64,000 nucleotides of DNA, taken from Mitsuokella sp. oral taxon 131 str. W9106. GTDB lineage: Bacteria > Bacillota > Negativicutes > Selenomonadales > Selenomonadaceae. The first letter of the stretch is position 1; every line of letters begins with the position of its first letter. Location of the stretch: NCBI RefSeq assembly GCF_000469545.1, contig NZ_KI273058.1:117002-181001 (forward strand). The letters are read 5' to 3'. Of the stretch, positions 17,345 through 26,102 are shown in pieces. The position numbers and the translations under genes were made by a program. Below the pieces are notes generated by a model. It saw only the letters and a program-made list of their open reading frames with translations. It was not told where the DNA came from and did no database searches.

Positions 17345-17388
17345 AGCAATAGGTTCAAGAAGGAGTTTTGAAATCAAAAGTTCCTTTT

Positions 17389-17500
17389 CCAGGTCGGGCT
17401 GCAGTGTTCGGGTCTTGCGCAATGGGATCTCATGAACCACGTCAGGTCCGGAAGGAAGCAGCGTTAAGTGAATCGTCTCATGTGCCGTGAGGGTGCCTGG
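17389..17500 (+). ncRNA. ffs: Signal recognition particle RNA, small bacterial (4.5S) type
   Basis: The universally conserved helix-8 tip is present: GTCAGGTCCGGAAGGAAGCAG with the GGAA tetraloop region near 17441-17461. The flanking arms CCAGG (17389) and CCTGG (to 17500) pair to close a hairpin of about 112 nt, the size of the small SRP RNA without an Alu domain. It binds Ffh in co-translational membrane targeting. Its position just before dnaX is the same as in many Firmicutes. Exact ends are approximate. Confidence 0.92.
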
Positions 17501-17598
17501 GGACTGCGGTTCGACGTGAAAAAGGAAGGCAGCTTCGCGTTCGCGGGGCTGCTTTTTCTGTATGCGGCAGTCGGCGAGCCGATGAAAGGAGAAGGGCT

Positions 17599-19464
17599 AT
17601 GGCTTATGTTGCGCTGTATCGCAAATGGCGTCCGGGAACGTTTTCCGATCTCGTCGGGCAGGATGCCGTGAGCCGCACGCTCGCAAACGCGATCGAAAGC
17701 GGGCGCATCGGCCATGCCTACCTCTTCTCTGGTCCGCGCGGCACGGGCAAGACGAGCACGGCAAAGATTCTCGCGAAAGGGCTCAACTGCGCGCATGGAC
17801 CGACGGCGGAGCCATGCGGGACCTGCGAAGCGTGCAAGCGCATCGCAGACGGCTCTTCGATGGATGTCTTTGAGATCGACGCGGCGTCGAACCGCGGCAT
17901 CGACGAGATTCGCGATCTGCGCGAGAAGGTGAAGTTTGCACCCGTCGACGGGCGGTATAAAGTCTACATCATCGACGAGGTGCACATGCTGACGATGGAG
18001 GCGTTCAACGCGCTCCTGAAGACGCTCGAGGAGCCGCCAGCGCACGTCGTATTCATCCTCGCGACGACGGAGGCACATAAAGTTCCCGCGACGATACAGT
18101 CGCGCTGTCAGCGCTTCGATTTCCGCCGCATCACGGCGGAGGAGATCCGCGCACGCCTCGCCTATGTCGCAAAGGAGAGCGGCATCGAAGCGGAGGAGCC
18201 GGCGCTCGCGCTCATCGCCGTACAGGCGGACGGCGGCATGCGGGATGCGCTCTCGATCCTCGATCAGTGCTCTGCCGTCGCGGGCGGCAAGGTCACGGCA
18301 AAGAGTGTGAGCCGCGTGCTCGGGCTCATCGGGCACGAGTGGATATTCCGCATGACGCGTGCCGTTGCGGAAGGCAGGACGCAGGAGATCCTGGCGGGGC
18401 TCGCGCAGCTCATTCAGGGCGGCAAGGATCTCAGGCAGGTGCTCGTCGAACTCACGCTGCACCTGCGGAGCCTCATGATTTTTCAGGCGGCGGGGACGGT
18501 AGAGGAGATGGATCTCTACGCGGAGCCAGAAGATGTGCTGAAAGCACAGAGCGCATGCTTTTCGACGGCGCGCATCATGCAGATGATCCGCCGCCTTCAC
18601 GAGGCGCTTGCGGAGCTCAAGTGGTCGCCGCAGCCGCGTATCACGGTCGAGGTCGCGCTGCTCGCACTGGCGCAGCCCGAGATGGAAGGGCATGTGCCGC
18701 CCGTAGCATCTGCTGCTCCTGCAAAAAGCGGAGCGCAAGACGGCGCGCGCCTGGCTGAGCTTGAGGCGAAGGTTGCCTCTCTTTCAGCGGCGCTTTCCGC
18801 GATTCCTGCACCGAAAGCGCGTGCGCCGCAGCGCGTGCGCATGGAAAAGGCAGCAGAAGAGAGCGGACGCATCCCACCCGCATTGGCGCCTGCCTCCCCG
18901 ATGGCACCTGCCGCTTCGCATGCGGTTCGCCGAGCACCTGCCTCAGCGGAAGCGAAGGAGGTCTACGCGCGGCTGCTCAAGCGGCTCGAAGGCAATCCCT
19001 CTGCGCATGCCTGCTTTCAGGACGGGAAGCCTGCGGGCATGACGGAAAGCACCTTCACCGTCGCGTTCAACAGCTCCATGCGGCCGTCGCTCGCACGGAT
19101 TTTCAGCCGGACGGTAGAGCGCATCCTGCACGAGGAAACGGGATATGCACTGCGCCTTATCTGCACGGGCGAAGACGATTCGCCGGTCCTGCCGCGCAGG
19201 ACCGGCGAAAAGCGGCGGGGAAAGAAGGCGATGCCGGCTGCGCCGAAGAAGGAGTTCGATCTCGATTCGGTCGCGCCGGAGGAGCGCGCGCCGCTTCAAA
19301 ATGCGATGCACATCCTAGGCGGCACGGTGGAGGTCGTCGAAGTGCCGGACGATGATGCGCCAGATGCGCCGCATGGCGCCGACGCACACTGCGATGTGCC
19401 GCTACCAGACGATCCGCCGCCGCTGTCGGACGCAGACGCGCCGAAGGACGAGCCGAGCGGTTGA
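17599..19464 (+). CDS. dnaX: DNA polymerase III subunit gamma/tau
   Basis: A 621-residue clamp-loader ATPase. MAYVALYRKWRPGTFSDLVGQ opens the protein; Walker A GPRGTGKTS is near residues 45-53, zinc-type cysteines lie in CAHG...CGTCEACK, Walker B in IIDEVHML, and sensor 1 in ATTEAHK. The Ala/Pro-rich region from about 370 and the Asp-rich tail are the tau-specific part that binds polymerase and helicase. AAGGAGAAGGG precedes the ATG. A slippery A-run for gamma formation is not obvious. Operon with ebfC, recR and bofA. Confidence 0.96.
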   Translation: MAYVALYRKWRPGTFSDLVGQDAVSRTLANAIESGRIGHAYLFSGPRGTGKTSTAKILAKGLNCAHGPTAEPCGTCEACKRIADGSSMDVFEIDAASNRGIDEIRDLREKVKFAPVDGRYKVYIIDEVHMLTMEAFNALLKTLEEPPAHVVFILATTEAHKVPATIQSRCQRFDFRRITAEEIRARLAYVAKESGIEAEEPALALIAVQADGGMRDALSILDQCSAVAGGKVTAKSVSRVLGLIGHEWIFRMTRAVAEGRTQEILAGLAQLIQGGKDLRQVLVELTLHLRSLMIFQAAGTVEEMDLYAEPEDVLKAQSACFSTARIMQMIRRLHEALAELKWSPQPRITVEVALLALAQPEMEGHVPPVASAAPAKSGAQDGARLAELEAKVASLSAALSAIPAPKARAPQRVRMEKAAEESGRIPPALAPASPMAPAASHAVRRAPASAEAKEVYARLLKRLEGNPSAHACFQDGKPAGMTESTFTVAFNSSMRPSLARIFSRTVERILHEETGYALRLICTGEDDSPVLPRRTGEKRRGKKAMPAAPKKEFDLDSVAPEERAPLQNAMHILGGTVEVVEVPDDDAPDAPHGADAHCDVPLPDDPPPLSDADAPKDEPSG

Positions 19465-19530
19465 CGATAGAGGGCAATTTTGATAGGCTAATAGGTGGAT
19501 GCTGTAGATAAGACCGAAAGGGGCATTGTG

Positions 19531-19866
19531 ATGTTTGGTGGAATGGGCAACATGGGCAATATGGCCGGCATGATGAAAAAAGTCCAGAAAATGCAGAACG
19601 AAATGAAGAAGATGCAGGACGAGTTAAAGCGGAAGACGGTCGAGGTCACGGCGGGCGGAGGAGCCGTCAAGATCGTCATGGACGGTGAGAAGCAGGTGCA
19701 GAGCCTTCGGATCGATCCGGCAGCGGTCGATCCGGAGGACGTGGAGATGCTGCAGGATCTCGTCTCGGCCGCATTCAACGAGGCGGTCAAGAAAGTCGAC
19801 GATATGATGGCGTCTGAGATGGGCAAGCTCACGAGCGGTCTCGGCCTGCCGCCGGGACTTCTCTGA
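19531..19866 (+). CDS. ebfC: YbaB/EbfC family nucleoid-associated protein
   Basis: A 111-residue protein: Met/Gly-rich start ([11 protein letters not shown]), a long helix ([17 protein letters not shown]) and the conserved [20 protein letters not shown] core. Family members are DNA-binding dimers found between dnaX and recR. The start at 19531 has AAAGGGG upstream; the frame extends to 19495 but without family similarity. Its TGA overlaps the recR ATG by one base. Confidence 0.93.
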   Translation: MFGGMGNMGNMAGMMKKVQKMQNEMKKMQDELKRKTVEVTAGGGAVKIVMDGEKQVQSLRIDPAAVDPEDVEMLQDLVSAAFNEAVKKVDDMMASEMGKLTSGLGLPPGLL

Positions 19867-20462
19867 TGCAGTACATCGCGCCGCTCGCCCGTCTCATCGA
19901 GCACTTTCGCACCTTGCCGGGCATCGGCAGCAAGACTGCCGTGCGCCTTGCCTATCACGTTCTTGACATGGATGCCGGGAAGGCGCGCGCGCTCGCTTCG
20001 GCGATCCTTGAGGCGAAGGAGAAGATCGGCCTTTGCAGCGTCTGCCAGAACCTCAGCGATGAAGATCCGTGCGCGATCTGCAAGTCGGAGGCGCGCGACC
20101 ACTCCGTGATCTGCGTTGTCGAGCAGCCGCAGGACGTCGCGGCGATGGAGCGCATGCGGGATTTTCGTGGAACATACCACGTGCTCCACGGCGCGCTGTC
20201 CCCGCTCGAAGGCATAGGCCCCGGCGACATCCGGATCAAGGAGCTGCTCGCGCGTCTTTCCGGTGATACGGTCAAGGAAATCATCATGGCGACGAACCCG
20301 AATGTCGAGGGCGAGGCGACGGCGATGTACCTCGCGAAGCTCATCAAGCCCCTCGGGATCACGGTCACGCGCATTGCGCATGGGCTTCCCATCGGCGGCG
20401 ATCTCGAGTACGCCGACGAGGTCACGCTCGCGAAGGCCATGGAAAATCGGAGGGAAATCTAA
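19866..20462 (+). CDS. recR: Recombination protein RecR
   Basis: A 198-residue recombination mediator acting with RecF/RecO at gaps. Helix-hairpin-helix [15 protein letters not shown] is followed by the zinc finger [16 protein letters not shown] and a Toprim domain ([31 protein letters not shown]). Overlaps ebfC and the bofA-like gene by single bases, so the operon is translationally coupled. Confidence 0.96.
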   Translation: MQYIAPLARLIEHFRTLPGIGSKTAVRLAYHVLDMDAGKARALASAILEAKEKIGLCSVCQNLSDEDPCAICKSEARDHSVICVVEQPQDVAAMERMRDFRGTYHVLHGALSPLEGIGPGDIRIKELLARLSGDTVKEIIMATNPNVEGEATAMYLAKLIKPLGITVTRIAHGLPIGGDLEYADEVTLAKAMENRREI

Positions 20463-20710
20463 TGCTTGAAATCATCGTGGCATTTGCCATTGGACTCATC
20501 GTTCTCGGGCTCATCGGAAAGATTGTATCGCTGCCCTTTCGCCTCGTGTGGAAACTCGTGACAAACAGCGTTGCCGGCGCGGTCATTCTCTTCGTGGTCA
20601 AGCTCGTCGCGACCAAGGTCGAAATCACCTTTTTGAGCGCGCTGATCGTGGGTGTGTTCGGCGTGCCGGGCGTCGTTGCCGTGCTGCTCTACACGTACCA
20701 TGGGCATTGA
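20462..20710 (+). CDS. BofA-like small membrane protein
   Basis: An 82-residue protein with two to three hydrophobic segments and the C-terminal GVFGVPGVVAVLLYTY typical of the pro-sigma-K processing inhibitor BofA family. In Bacillus bofA also follows recR. BofA controls late sporulation, but many non-sporulating Negativicutes keep the gene, so its role here is open. A GCCGTGCCGGCACGGC palindrome (20713-20728) after the stop may form a weak terminator. Confidence 0.82.
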   Translation: MLEIIVAFAIGLIVLGLIGKIVSLPFRLVWKLVTNSVAGAVILFVVKLVATKVEITFLSALIVGVFGVPGVVAVLLYTYHGH

Positions 20711-20764
20711 GAGCCGTGCCGGCACGGCCCGTCTTTGGCCCGCCATTTGATTTTGGGAAATCCC

Positions 20765-20793
20765 TTTACATTTCAAGTGGAATTTTTTACAAT
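20765..20793 (+). promoter_or_regulatory. Sigma-70 promoter of pfkA
   Basis: TTTACA (20765-20770), 17-bp spacer, TACAAT (20788-20793), 57 nt before the pfkA start. Confidence 0.75.
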
Positions 20794-20850
20794 AGAGTCA
20801 GAACGTTTTAATCCAAGCGAAAAGCTATTGCAACCATAGGAGATGTTCGC

Positions 20851-21816
20851 ATGATTAAGAAAGCGATTGCCGTAATGACATCTGGTGGCGACTCGCCGGG
20901 CATGAATGCCGCAGCACGTGCCGTCGTCCGAACGGCGCTCTACGAAGGCGTCGGGGTCTACGGTATCCATAACGGCTATCAGGGCATGGTCGATGACGAC
21001 ATCGAGAAGCTTACATCGCGCAGCGTCAGTGACCTCATCCAGCGCGGCGGAACGTTCCTCGGAACGGCGCGATGCATGGAGTTCAAGACGCCTGAGGGAC
21101 GCAAAAAGGCGTTTGACAACCTCGTGAAGCACGGCATCGAAGGGCTTGTCATCATCGGCGGCGACGGCTCGCTCACGGGCGGAAGCCTCCTATCGAGGGA
21201 GACGGGACTTCCGATCGTCGGGCTTCCAGGCACGATCGACAACGACGTTTGGGGCATGGATTACACGATCGGCTGCGATACGGCAGCGAACACGATCGTC
21301 GACGCGATCAACAAACTGCGCGACACGGCATCCGCACACCGCCGCATCATCCTCGTTGAGGTCATGGGGCGCAATTCGGGCTGGCTCGCCATGATGAGCG
21401 GAATCGCAGGCGGCGCCGAGTACATCCTGGTGCCGGAGGTGAAGTTCAACGTCGATACGATGTGCAAGGAACTCAAGGAGATGTACGAAAAAGGCAAGCG
21501 CTACAGCATTGTCGTCGTTGCGGAGGGCGCCGGCTCTGCCGTCGAGATCGGCAAGGAAGTCGAGAAGAAGACGGGCATCGATACGCGCGTTTCCGTGCTC
21601 GGCTACATCCAGCGCGGGGGCTCGCCATCCGTGCAGGATCGCATGCGCGCGTCCATGCTCGGCGAAAAGGCGGCGCTCGCGATCATCTCCGGTGCGACGA
21701 ATATCGTCTTCGGCTTCAACGAAGGACGGGTTGTCGGCGTCAACCTCTTTGACGCAGTCAACAACAAGAGAACGCTCAACCCGGAGCTCGTGCGCCTCTC
21801 GCGCGTGCTCGCATGA
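20851..21816 (+). CDS. pfkA: ATP-dependent 6-phosphofructokinase
   Basis: A 321-residue PfkA of usual bacterial length. It phosphorylates fructose-6-phosphate in glycolysis. GGDSPGMNAAARAVVR binds ATP phosphate; GGDGS keeps the Gly associated with ATP rather than pyrophosphate use; LPGTIDND holds the catalytic Asp; VEVMGRNSGWLA binds substrate. AGGAGA lies upstream of the ATG. It is a single-gene unit with its own promoter and a strong terminator. Confidence 0.95.
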   Translation: MIKKAIAVMTSGGDSPGMNAAARAVVRTALYEGVGVYGIHNGYQGMVDDDIEKLTSRSVSDLIQRGGTFLGTARCMEFKTPEGRKKAFDNLVKHGIEGLVIIGGDGSLTGGSLLSRETGLPIVGLPGTIDNDVWGMDYTIGCDTAANTIVDAINKLRDTASAHRRIILVEVMGRNSGWLAMMSGIAGGAEYILVPEVKFNVDTMCKELKEMYEKGKRYSIVVVAEGAGSAVEIGKEVEKKTGIDTRVSVLGYIQRGGSPSVQDRMRASMLGEKAALAIISGATNIVFGFNEGRVVGVNLFDAVNNKRTLNPELVRLSRVLA

Positions 21817-21830
21817 TCCTAGGGAACCCA

Positions 21831-21872
21831 AAAGCTCCCCTGCGGAATGTGCTGGTTCCGCAGGGGAGCTTT
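21831..21872. terminator. Bidirectional terminator between pfkA and lysA
   Basis: A perfect 17-bp stem: 21831-21847 pairs with 21856-21872 around an 8-nt loop. The A run on one side and T run on the other make it usable in both directions. Confidence 0.9.
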
Positions 21873-21900
21873 CGTCTGCCGCCAAACGTGTGAAATGCGT

Positions 21901-23157
21901 TTACATGATGCTGCCGGGGAAGCGGAGCGTCGCGAAGTAGTCCTCGACTGTCTGCGCGCGGCGGATGAGCTCGACGCTTCCATCGGTCTGGAGCAGGAGC
22001 TCGGCACACCAAAGCTTTCCGTTGTAGTTGAAGCCCATCGCGCTGCCGTGCGCGCCTGTGTCATGGATGATGACGCGGTCGCCGATGTCGATCTTCGGCA
22101 GCTTGCGATCGATCGCAAACTTATCGTTGTTTTCGCAGAGCGAGCCCGTGATGTCGTAGACGTGGTCGCAGGGCTCGTTTTCCTTGCCCGCGATCGTGAT
22201 GTGGTGGTAGGCTCCATACATCGCGGGACGCATGAGGTTTGCCATGCAGGAATCGAGCCCGATGTAATGCTTGTAGGTGTCCTTCTCGTGCAGCACGGTC
22301 GAGACGAGCCAGCCGGCATTTCCCGTGATCGCGCGGCCGCACTCGGTCATCATATGGACGTCGCCGAGACCTTCGGGCACCATCATCTCATCGTAGAGCT
22401 TGTGGATGCTATCGCCGATTGCGGGAAGATCGAGCGGCTCCTCTTCGGGGCGGTAGGGGATGCCGAAACCGCCGCCGATATTGACGAACTCGACATGGAT
22501 GCCGCAGCGCTTCTTGAGCTCGATGGCGAGGGAGAAGAGGAGCTGCGCCGTGAAGCGGAATGCCTCGGGGCGGCGCTCATTCGATGCGACCATCGTGTGG
22601 AGGCCGAAGCGGCGAACGCCCATCTCCTTCGCGCGGCGGTACCCCTCAAAGAGCTGATCGCGCGTGAGGCCGTACTTCGCCTCGGTCGGCTTGCCGATGA
22701 TTGCGTTGCCCTCCATGAGGTCGCCTGGATTATAGCGGAAGCAGAGCACTTCGGGGAGTCCTGCGACGCGCTTTAGGAAGTCGAGGTGCGTGATGTCGTC
22801 GAGGTTGATCGTCGCGCCGAGCTCGATTGCTTTCTGGAACTCGTCAGCGGGCGTGTCGTTCGATGTCAGCAGGATCTCGCTTCCCTTGACGCCCGCTGCA
22901 TCCGAGATGAGGAGCTCGGCGATGCTGCTGTTGTCCGTGCCGGCGCCTGCCTCATGGAGAAGCTGCACGATGCGCGGGTTCGGCAGCGCCTTGACGGCAA
23001 ATTGCTCGCGGTACTTTGGCGCCCACGCAAAGGCATTCTGAAATGCGTGGAGATTGCCGAGAATCGTGCGCTCGTCGTAAAGGTGGAACGGCGTCGGATA
23101 GGTTCGGATGAGTTCCTCAAGCCGCTCCCTGGAGAGGGGGAAGGTCTTCTTGCTCAT
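21901..23157 (-). CDS. lysA: Diaminopimelate decarboxylase (clostridial-type LysA)
   Basis: A 418-residue PLP-dependent fold-III decarboxylase. The PLP lysine lies in QFAVKALPNP, GGGFGIPY binds the phosphate, and SLCENNDKFAIDR carries the active-site Cys of the second subunit. FGLHTMVASNE replaces the HxHxGSQ motif of classical LysA; the same variant is familiar in clostridial proteins annotated as diaminopimelate decarboxylase. It should make L-lysine from meso-diaminopimelate; a related amino acid or polyamine-precursor substrate cannot be excluded. GGAGGAATTTT precedes the ATG. Has its own promoter and a palindrome in the leader. Confidence 0.78.
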   Translation of the reverse strand: MSKKTFPLSRERLEELIRTYPTPFHLYDERTILGNLHAFQNAFAWAPKYREQFAVKALPNPRIVQLLHEAGAGTDNSSIAELLISDAAGVKGSEILLTSNDTPADEFQKAIELGATINLDDITHLDFLKRVAGLPEVLCFRYNPGDLMEGNAIIGKPTEAKYGLTRDQLFEGYRRAKEMGVRRFGLHTMVASNERRPEAFRFTAQLLFSLAIELKKRCGIHVEFVNIGGGFGIPYRPEEEPLDLPAIGDSIHKLYDEMMVPEGLGDVHMMTECGRAITGNAGWLVSTVLHEKDTYKHYIGLDSCMANLMRPAMYGAYHHITIAGKENEPCDHVYDITGSLCENNDKFAIDRKLPKIDIGDRVIIHDTGAHGSAMGFNYNGKLWCAELLLQTDGSVELIRRAQTVEDYFATLRFPGSIM

Positions 23158-23185
23158 AAAATTCCTCCGGATAAACTTTCATCAT

Positions 23186-23200
23186 AGAGAATGATTCTCT
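23186..23200. promoter_or_regulatory. 7-1-7 palindrome resembling a Fur/PerR-type box
   Basis: AGAGAAT-G-ATTCTCT, a perfect 7-1-7 inverted repeat just downstream of the lysA -10 box. It agrees with the 7-1-7 Fur consensus at about 11 of 15 positions. The operator role is inference. Confidence 0.4.
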
Positions 23201-23218
23201 CAACTTAAATGTCGACTT

Positions 23219-23248
23219 ATTATAACAAAATAGGAATACTACTGTCAA
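23219..23248 (-). promoter_or_regulatory. Consensus sigma-70 promoter of lysA
   Basis: On the minus strand perfect TTGACA (23248-23243), 18-bp spacer, perfect TATAAT (23224-23219). Confidence 0.85.
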
Positions 23249-23298
23249 TTCCTATAATAAAACCACATGGGCGCATGCTTTTGCAGGAGGCCTGCATA

Positions 23299-23327
23299 TT
23301 GACAGTGCATAGGGCGTGATGTAGAAT
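23299..23327 (+). promoter_or_regulatory. Sigma-70 promoter of wecA/wecB
   Basis: Perfect TTGACA (23299-23304), 17-bp spacer, TAGAAT (23322-23327). Divergent from the lysA promoter; leader of about 110 nt. Confidence 0.8.
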
Positions 23328-23445
23328 GATTACACTGTGAGCGTTTGCGATAAAGTACGGCACTTTGCCGCAGGCGGTTCTTGTGAAATCCGAAATATCC
23401 TACAAATTATCCTAATACTAATATGTTAAAAGGAGTGCGACTTTC

Positions 23446-24498
23446 ATGCCGGATTACGTATTGGCCTTCATGATCGCAGCAGTCGTGACGCTTCTCGTCA
23501 CGCCGGCCGTGATTGCGCTTGCGGCAAAAACGGGAGCGATGGATGCGCCTGACGCGCGCAAGGTGCATAAACATCCGATCCCGCGCATCGGCGGAATCGG
23601 CATATACTTTGCCTTTATGGTCGCCGTCTGCATCGTGCTCAGTCTCATGGAGCTGACGACGGAGGCGAAGGGCGAAATGATTGGGCTTCTCGTGAGCGGA
23701 TCGATCATCGTGCTCGTCGGCATCATCGACGACTATAAGAACCTCCCTGCGAAGGTCAAGCTGCTCGGGCAGATCATGGCGGCTTCTGTCCTCGTCTTCG
23801 CCTTTGATGTGCGCATCGATTTCGTCACCGATCCGTTCGGCGACTACATTTTCCTCGAGGCGTTTGCGGCGCCTGCGACGATTTTTTGGCTGGTCGGTCT
23901 TACGAACACGGTCAACCTCATCGATGGGCTTGACGGTCTTGCAGCCGGCGTCTCGATGATTGCCGCGATCACGATTTGCCTCGTCGCGCTGCAGCAGGGC
24001 ATTCTCCTTGTCGCCATTTTGACGGCAGCGATTGCGGGCGCGGCGGTCGGCTTTCTCTACTATAACTTCAATCCGGCGCGCATTTTCATGGGCGATTCAG
24101 GCAGTATGTTCCTCGGCTTCATGCTCGCGGGCATTTCCGTCATCGGCGCGGTGAAGAGCGCGGCGACGATCGCGCTCATCGTGCCGATCCTCGCGCTCGG
24201 GCTTCCCATCCTCGACACGACGTTTGCGATCGTGCGCCGCTATCGGGGCGGCGTCCCGATCTTCAAGCCGGACAAGGGACACCTCCATCATCGCCTCTTG
24301 GATCTCGGCTTTACGCAGCGGCAGGCCGTCCTTCTCATGTACGTCATCAGTGCGCTCTTGGGACTCAGTGCTGTCGCGCTCACGGAGGTCAGCAACCAAG
24401 CGGCGGCTCTCATCGTGCTCATCGTTGTCGCAGCCGTCCTGCTCGGCGCGAAAAAGCTCGGCATTTTCCGCCTCAACGATTCCGCACATCAGCATTAA
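23446..24498 (+). CDS. Undecaprenyl-phosphate GlcNAc-1-phosphate transferase (WecA/TagO family)
   Basis: A 350-residue polytopic enzyme of the MraY/WecA superfamily with about ten hydrophobic segments. It transfers a sugar-1-phosphate (probably GlcNAc) from the UDP-sugar to undecaprenyl phosphate at the inner membrane, starting a secondary glycan. Visible motifs: KVHKHPIPRIGGIGIY, VGIIDDYKNLPAK (Mg2+-binding DD), TNTVNLIDGLDGLAAG, FMGDSGSMFLGF and the His-rich KGHLHHRLLDLG loop. AAAAGGAG lies upstream of the ATG. Followed after 27 nt by wecB, consistent with an enterobacterial-common-antigen-like, O-antigen or wall-glycan pathway. It may feed the LCP enzyme at the window start. Confidence 0.92.
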   Translation: MPDYVLAFMIAAVVTLLVTPAVIALAAKTGAMDAPDARKVHKHPIPRIGGIGIYFAFMVAVCIVLSLMELTTEAKGEMIGLLVSGSIIVLVGIIDDYKNLPAKVKLLGQIMAASVLVFAFDVRIDFVTDPFGDYIFLEAFAAPATIFWLVGLTNTVNLIDGLDGLAAGVSMIAAITICLVALQQGILLVAILTAAIAGAAVGFLYYNFNPARIFMGDSGSMFLGFMLAGISVIGAVKSAATIALIVPILALGLPILDTTFAIVRRYRGGVPIFKPDKGHLHHRLLDLGFTQRQAVLLMYVISALLGLSAVALTEVSNQAAALIVLIVVAAVLLGAKKLGIFRLNDSAHQH

Positions 24499-24525
24499 GG
24501 CTTCGGCTTTCAAGGAGGCTTTTGC

Positions 24526-25683
24526 ATGGATAAGAAGATCAAGGTCATGACGGTGTTCGGCACGCGGCCGGAGGCGATCAAGATGGCGCCGATCGTGTTG
24601 GAGCTGCAGAAGCATCCCGATACGATCACGCCCGTCGTCGCCGTGACGGCACAGCACCGTGAAATGCTCGATCAGGTGCTTCGCCTCTTTAAGATCAAGC
24701 CGGACTACGATCTCGATATCATGGCGGCGGGGCAGACGCTCTTCGACATCACGACGAAGGTCATGCGAGGCCTCGACGACGTGCTGACGAAGGAGAAGCC
24801 CGACATCGTCCTCGTTCACGGCGACACGACGACGACGTTCGCGGGCGCGCTCGCGGCATACTACCATCAGACGCCTGTCGGTCACGTCGAAGCGGGGCTT
24901 CGCACAGGCGACAAATACGCGCCGTTCCCCGAAGAGATGAATCGCAGGCTCACGGGGTGCATCGCAGATCTCAATTTCGCGCCGACGGAGACATCGGAGG
25001 CGAATCTCCTCGCTGAGAACGTGCCGCCTGAGACGATTTTCGTGACGGGCAACACGGTCATCGACGCGCTCCACCATACCGTGCAGGATGCGTTTTCATT
25101 CGATGATGACCGCTTGAAGCAGGTCGAGTTTGGCAAAAAGCGTGTCATTCTCGTGACGACGCACCGCCGCGAGAACCTCGGCGAGCCGATGCGCCACGTT
25201 TACAGGGCGCTCCGTCGGCTCGTGAACGAGTTCGACGATGTGGAGATCGTGTTCCCCGTCCACAGGAATCCGAAAGTGCGCGAGATCGTCAACGAGGAGC
25301 TCGGCGGGCTCCGCAACGTCAAGCTCATTGATCCGCTCGACTACGAGCCGTTTGCGAACCTCATGCACCGCGCGCATATCATCCTGACGGATTCGGGCGG
25401 CGTGCAGGAGGAGGCGCCTGCGCTCGGCAAGCCCGTCCTCGTCCTGCGCGACACGACGGAGCGCCCCGAAGCCGTTTCGGCGGGCACGGTGAAGCTTATC
25501 GGAACGGACTGCGCGCGCGTCTACGAGGAGACGAAGCGCCTCCTCGTGGACGAGGCGGCGTACAGCCGTATGGCGGAGGCGGTCAATCCCTACGGAGACG
25601 GGCAGGCGGCGCGCCGCATCATCGAGGCGATCCTCTATCATTTCCACTTGGCAGAAGATCGTCCCGACGTGTTTATGGCATGA
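24526..25683 (+). CDS. wecB: UDP-N-acetylglucosamine 2-epimerase (non-hydrolysing)
   Basis: A 385-residue GT-B-fold epimerase making UDP-ManNAc from UDP-GlcNAc. TVFGTRPEAIKMAP opens the protein; VHGDTTTTFAGALAAYY, GHVEAGLRTGDKYAPFPEE, VTTHRRENLGEP and TDSGGVQEEAPALGKPVLVLRDTTERPE are all intact. Cotranscribed with the WecA/TagO-type transferase. Confidence 0.96.
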   Translation: MDKKIKVMTVFGTRPEAIKMAPIVLELQKHPDTITPVVAVTAQHREMLDQVLRLFKIKPDYDLDIMAAGQTLFDITTKVMRGLDDVLTKEKPDIVLVHGDTTTTFAGALAAYYHQTPVGHVEAGLRTGDKYAPFPEEMNRRLTGCIADLNFAPTETSEANLLAENVPPETIFVTGNTVIDALHHTVQDAFSFDDDRLKQVEFGKKRVILVTTHRRENLGEPMRHVYRALRRLVNEFDDVEIVFPVHRNPKVREIVNEELGGLRNVKLIDPLDYEPFANLMHRAHIILTDSGGVQEEAPALGKPVLVLRDTTERPEAVSAGTVKLIGTDCARVYEETKRLLVDEAAYSRMAEAVNPYGDGQAARRIIEAILYHFHLAEDRPDVFMA

Positions 25684-25697
25684 GGTCATGCCCGTAA

Positions 25698-25745
25698 GGC
25701 CTCGCTGCAGTGCACGCATGGACATGGGCGCGCTGCAGCGAGGCC
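25698..25745 (+). repeat. 13-bp inverted repeat after wecB
   Basis: GGCCTCGCTGCAG (25698-25710) and CTGCAGCGAGGCC (25733-25745) pair perfectly around 22 nt. No T run follows directly, so it may be a Rho-independent-like stop only together with the next structure, or an mRNA-stabilising hairpin. Confidence 0.6.
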
Positions 25746-25755
25746 GCATGCAAGA

Positions 25756-25839
25756 AAGCCCTCTGATGATCCGGCCGGGTCGTTTTGCCCAAATGAATGC
25801 GTTTGGCAAGCGGATGCCTTTAGGAGAATCGGAGGGCTT
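25756..25839 (+). promoter_or_regulatory. Large stem-loop in the atp operon leader
   Basis: AAGCCCTCTGAT (25756-25767) can pair with ATCGGAGGGCTT (25828-25839; one G-U), enclosing 60 nt that contain a second hairpin, TTGCC(C)AAA with TTTGGCAA. TTGGCTTTTGG follows the outer stem. It ends 29 nt before atpZ. It may be a wecB terminator or a structured leader. Confidence 0.4.
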
Positions 25840-25868
25840 TTGGCTTTTGGCAACGGGAGCACAAAGAG

Positions 25869-26102
25869 ATGGAAGAAAAAACGAAGCACGAGGGCCTGCT
25901 GCAGGCCGTCAAGGCGTTTTCCGTGCTCGGCGGCGTTGGCATCTACCTCGTCGTCTTTGTCGGCATCTGCGTCTATTTGGGCAATCTCGCCGACGAGACA
26001 TTTGCGCTTGGCGCGAAGGGAAAGTTCACGGGGATTCTCGTAGGATTCCCATGCGCGATATACACGCTCTTTCGCCAGCTCAAGCGGATGGGTTTGGTTT
26101 AG
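25869..26102 (+). CDS. atpZ: AtpZ/AtpI-like small membrane protein
   Basis: A 77-residue protein with two hydrophobic helices (VLGGVGIYLVVFVGICVYLG and FTGILVGFPCAIYTLFRQL), the layout of AtpZ-family F-ATPase accessory proteins. In other bacteria AtpZ/AtpI help c-ring assembly or Mg2+ handling. CAACGGGAG precedes the ATG. It opens the ATP synthase locus but is separated from atpI by an AT-rich gap of 215 bp. Confidence 0.75.
   Translation: MEEKTKHEGLLQAVKAFSVLGGVGIYLVVFVGICVYLGNLADETFALGAKGKFTGILVGFPCAIYTLFRQLKRMGLV

Noticed and set aside
21847..22776. 309-codon open frame opposite lysA, starting in the terminator
   Set aside because: It begins inside a terminator hairpin and mirrors the lysA gene, which has full catalytic motifs.
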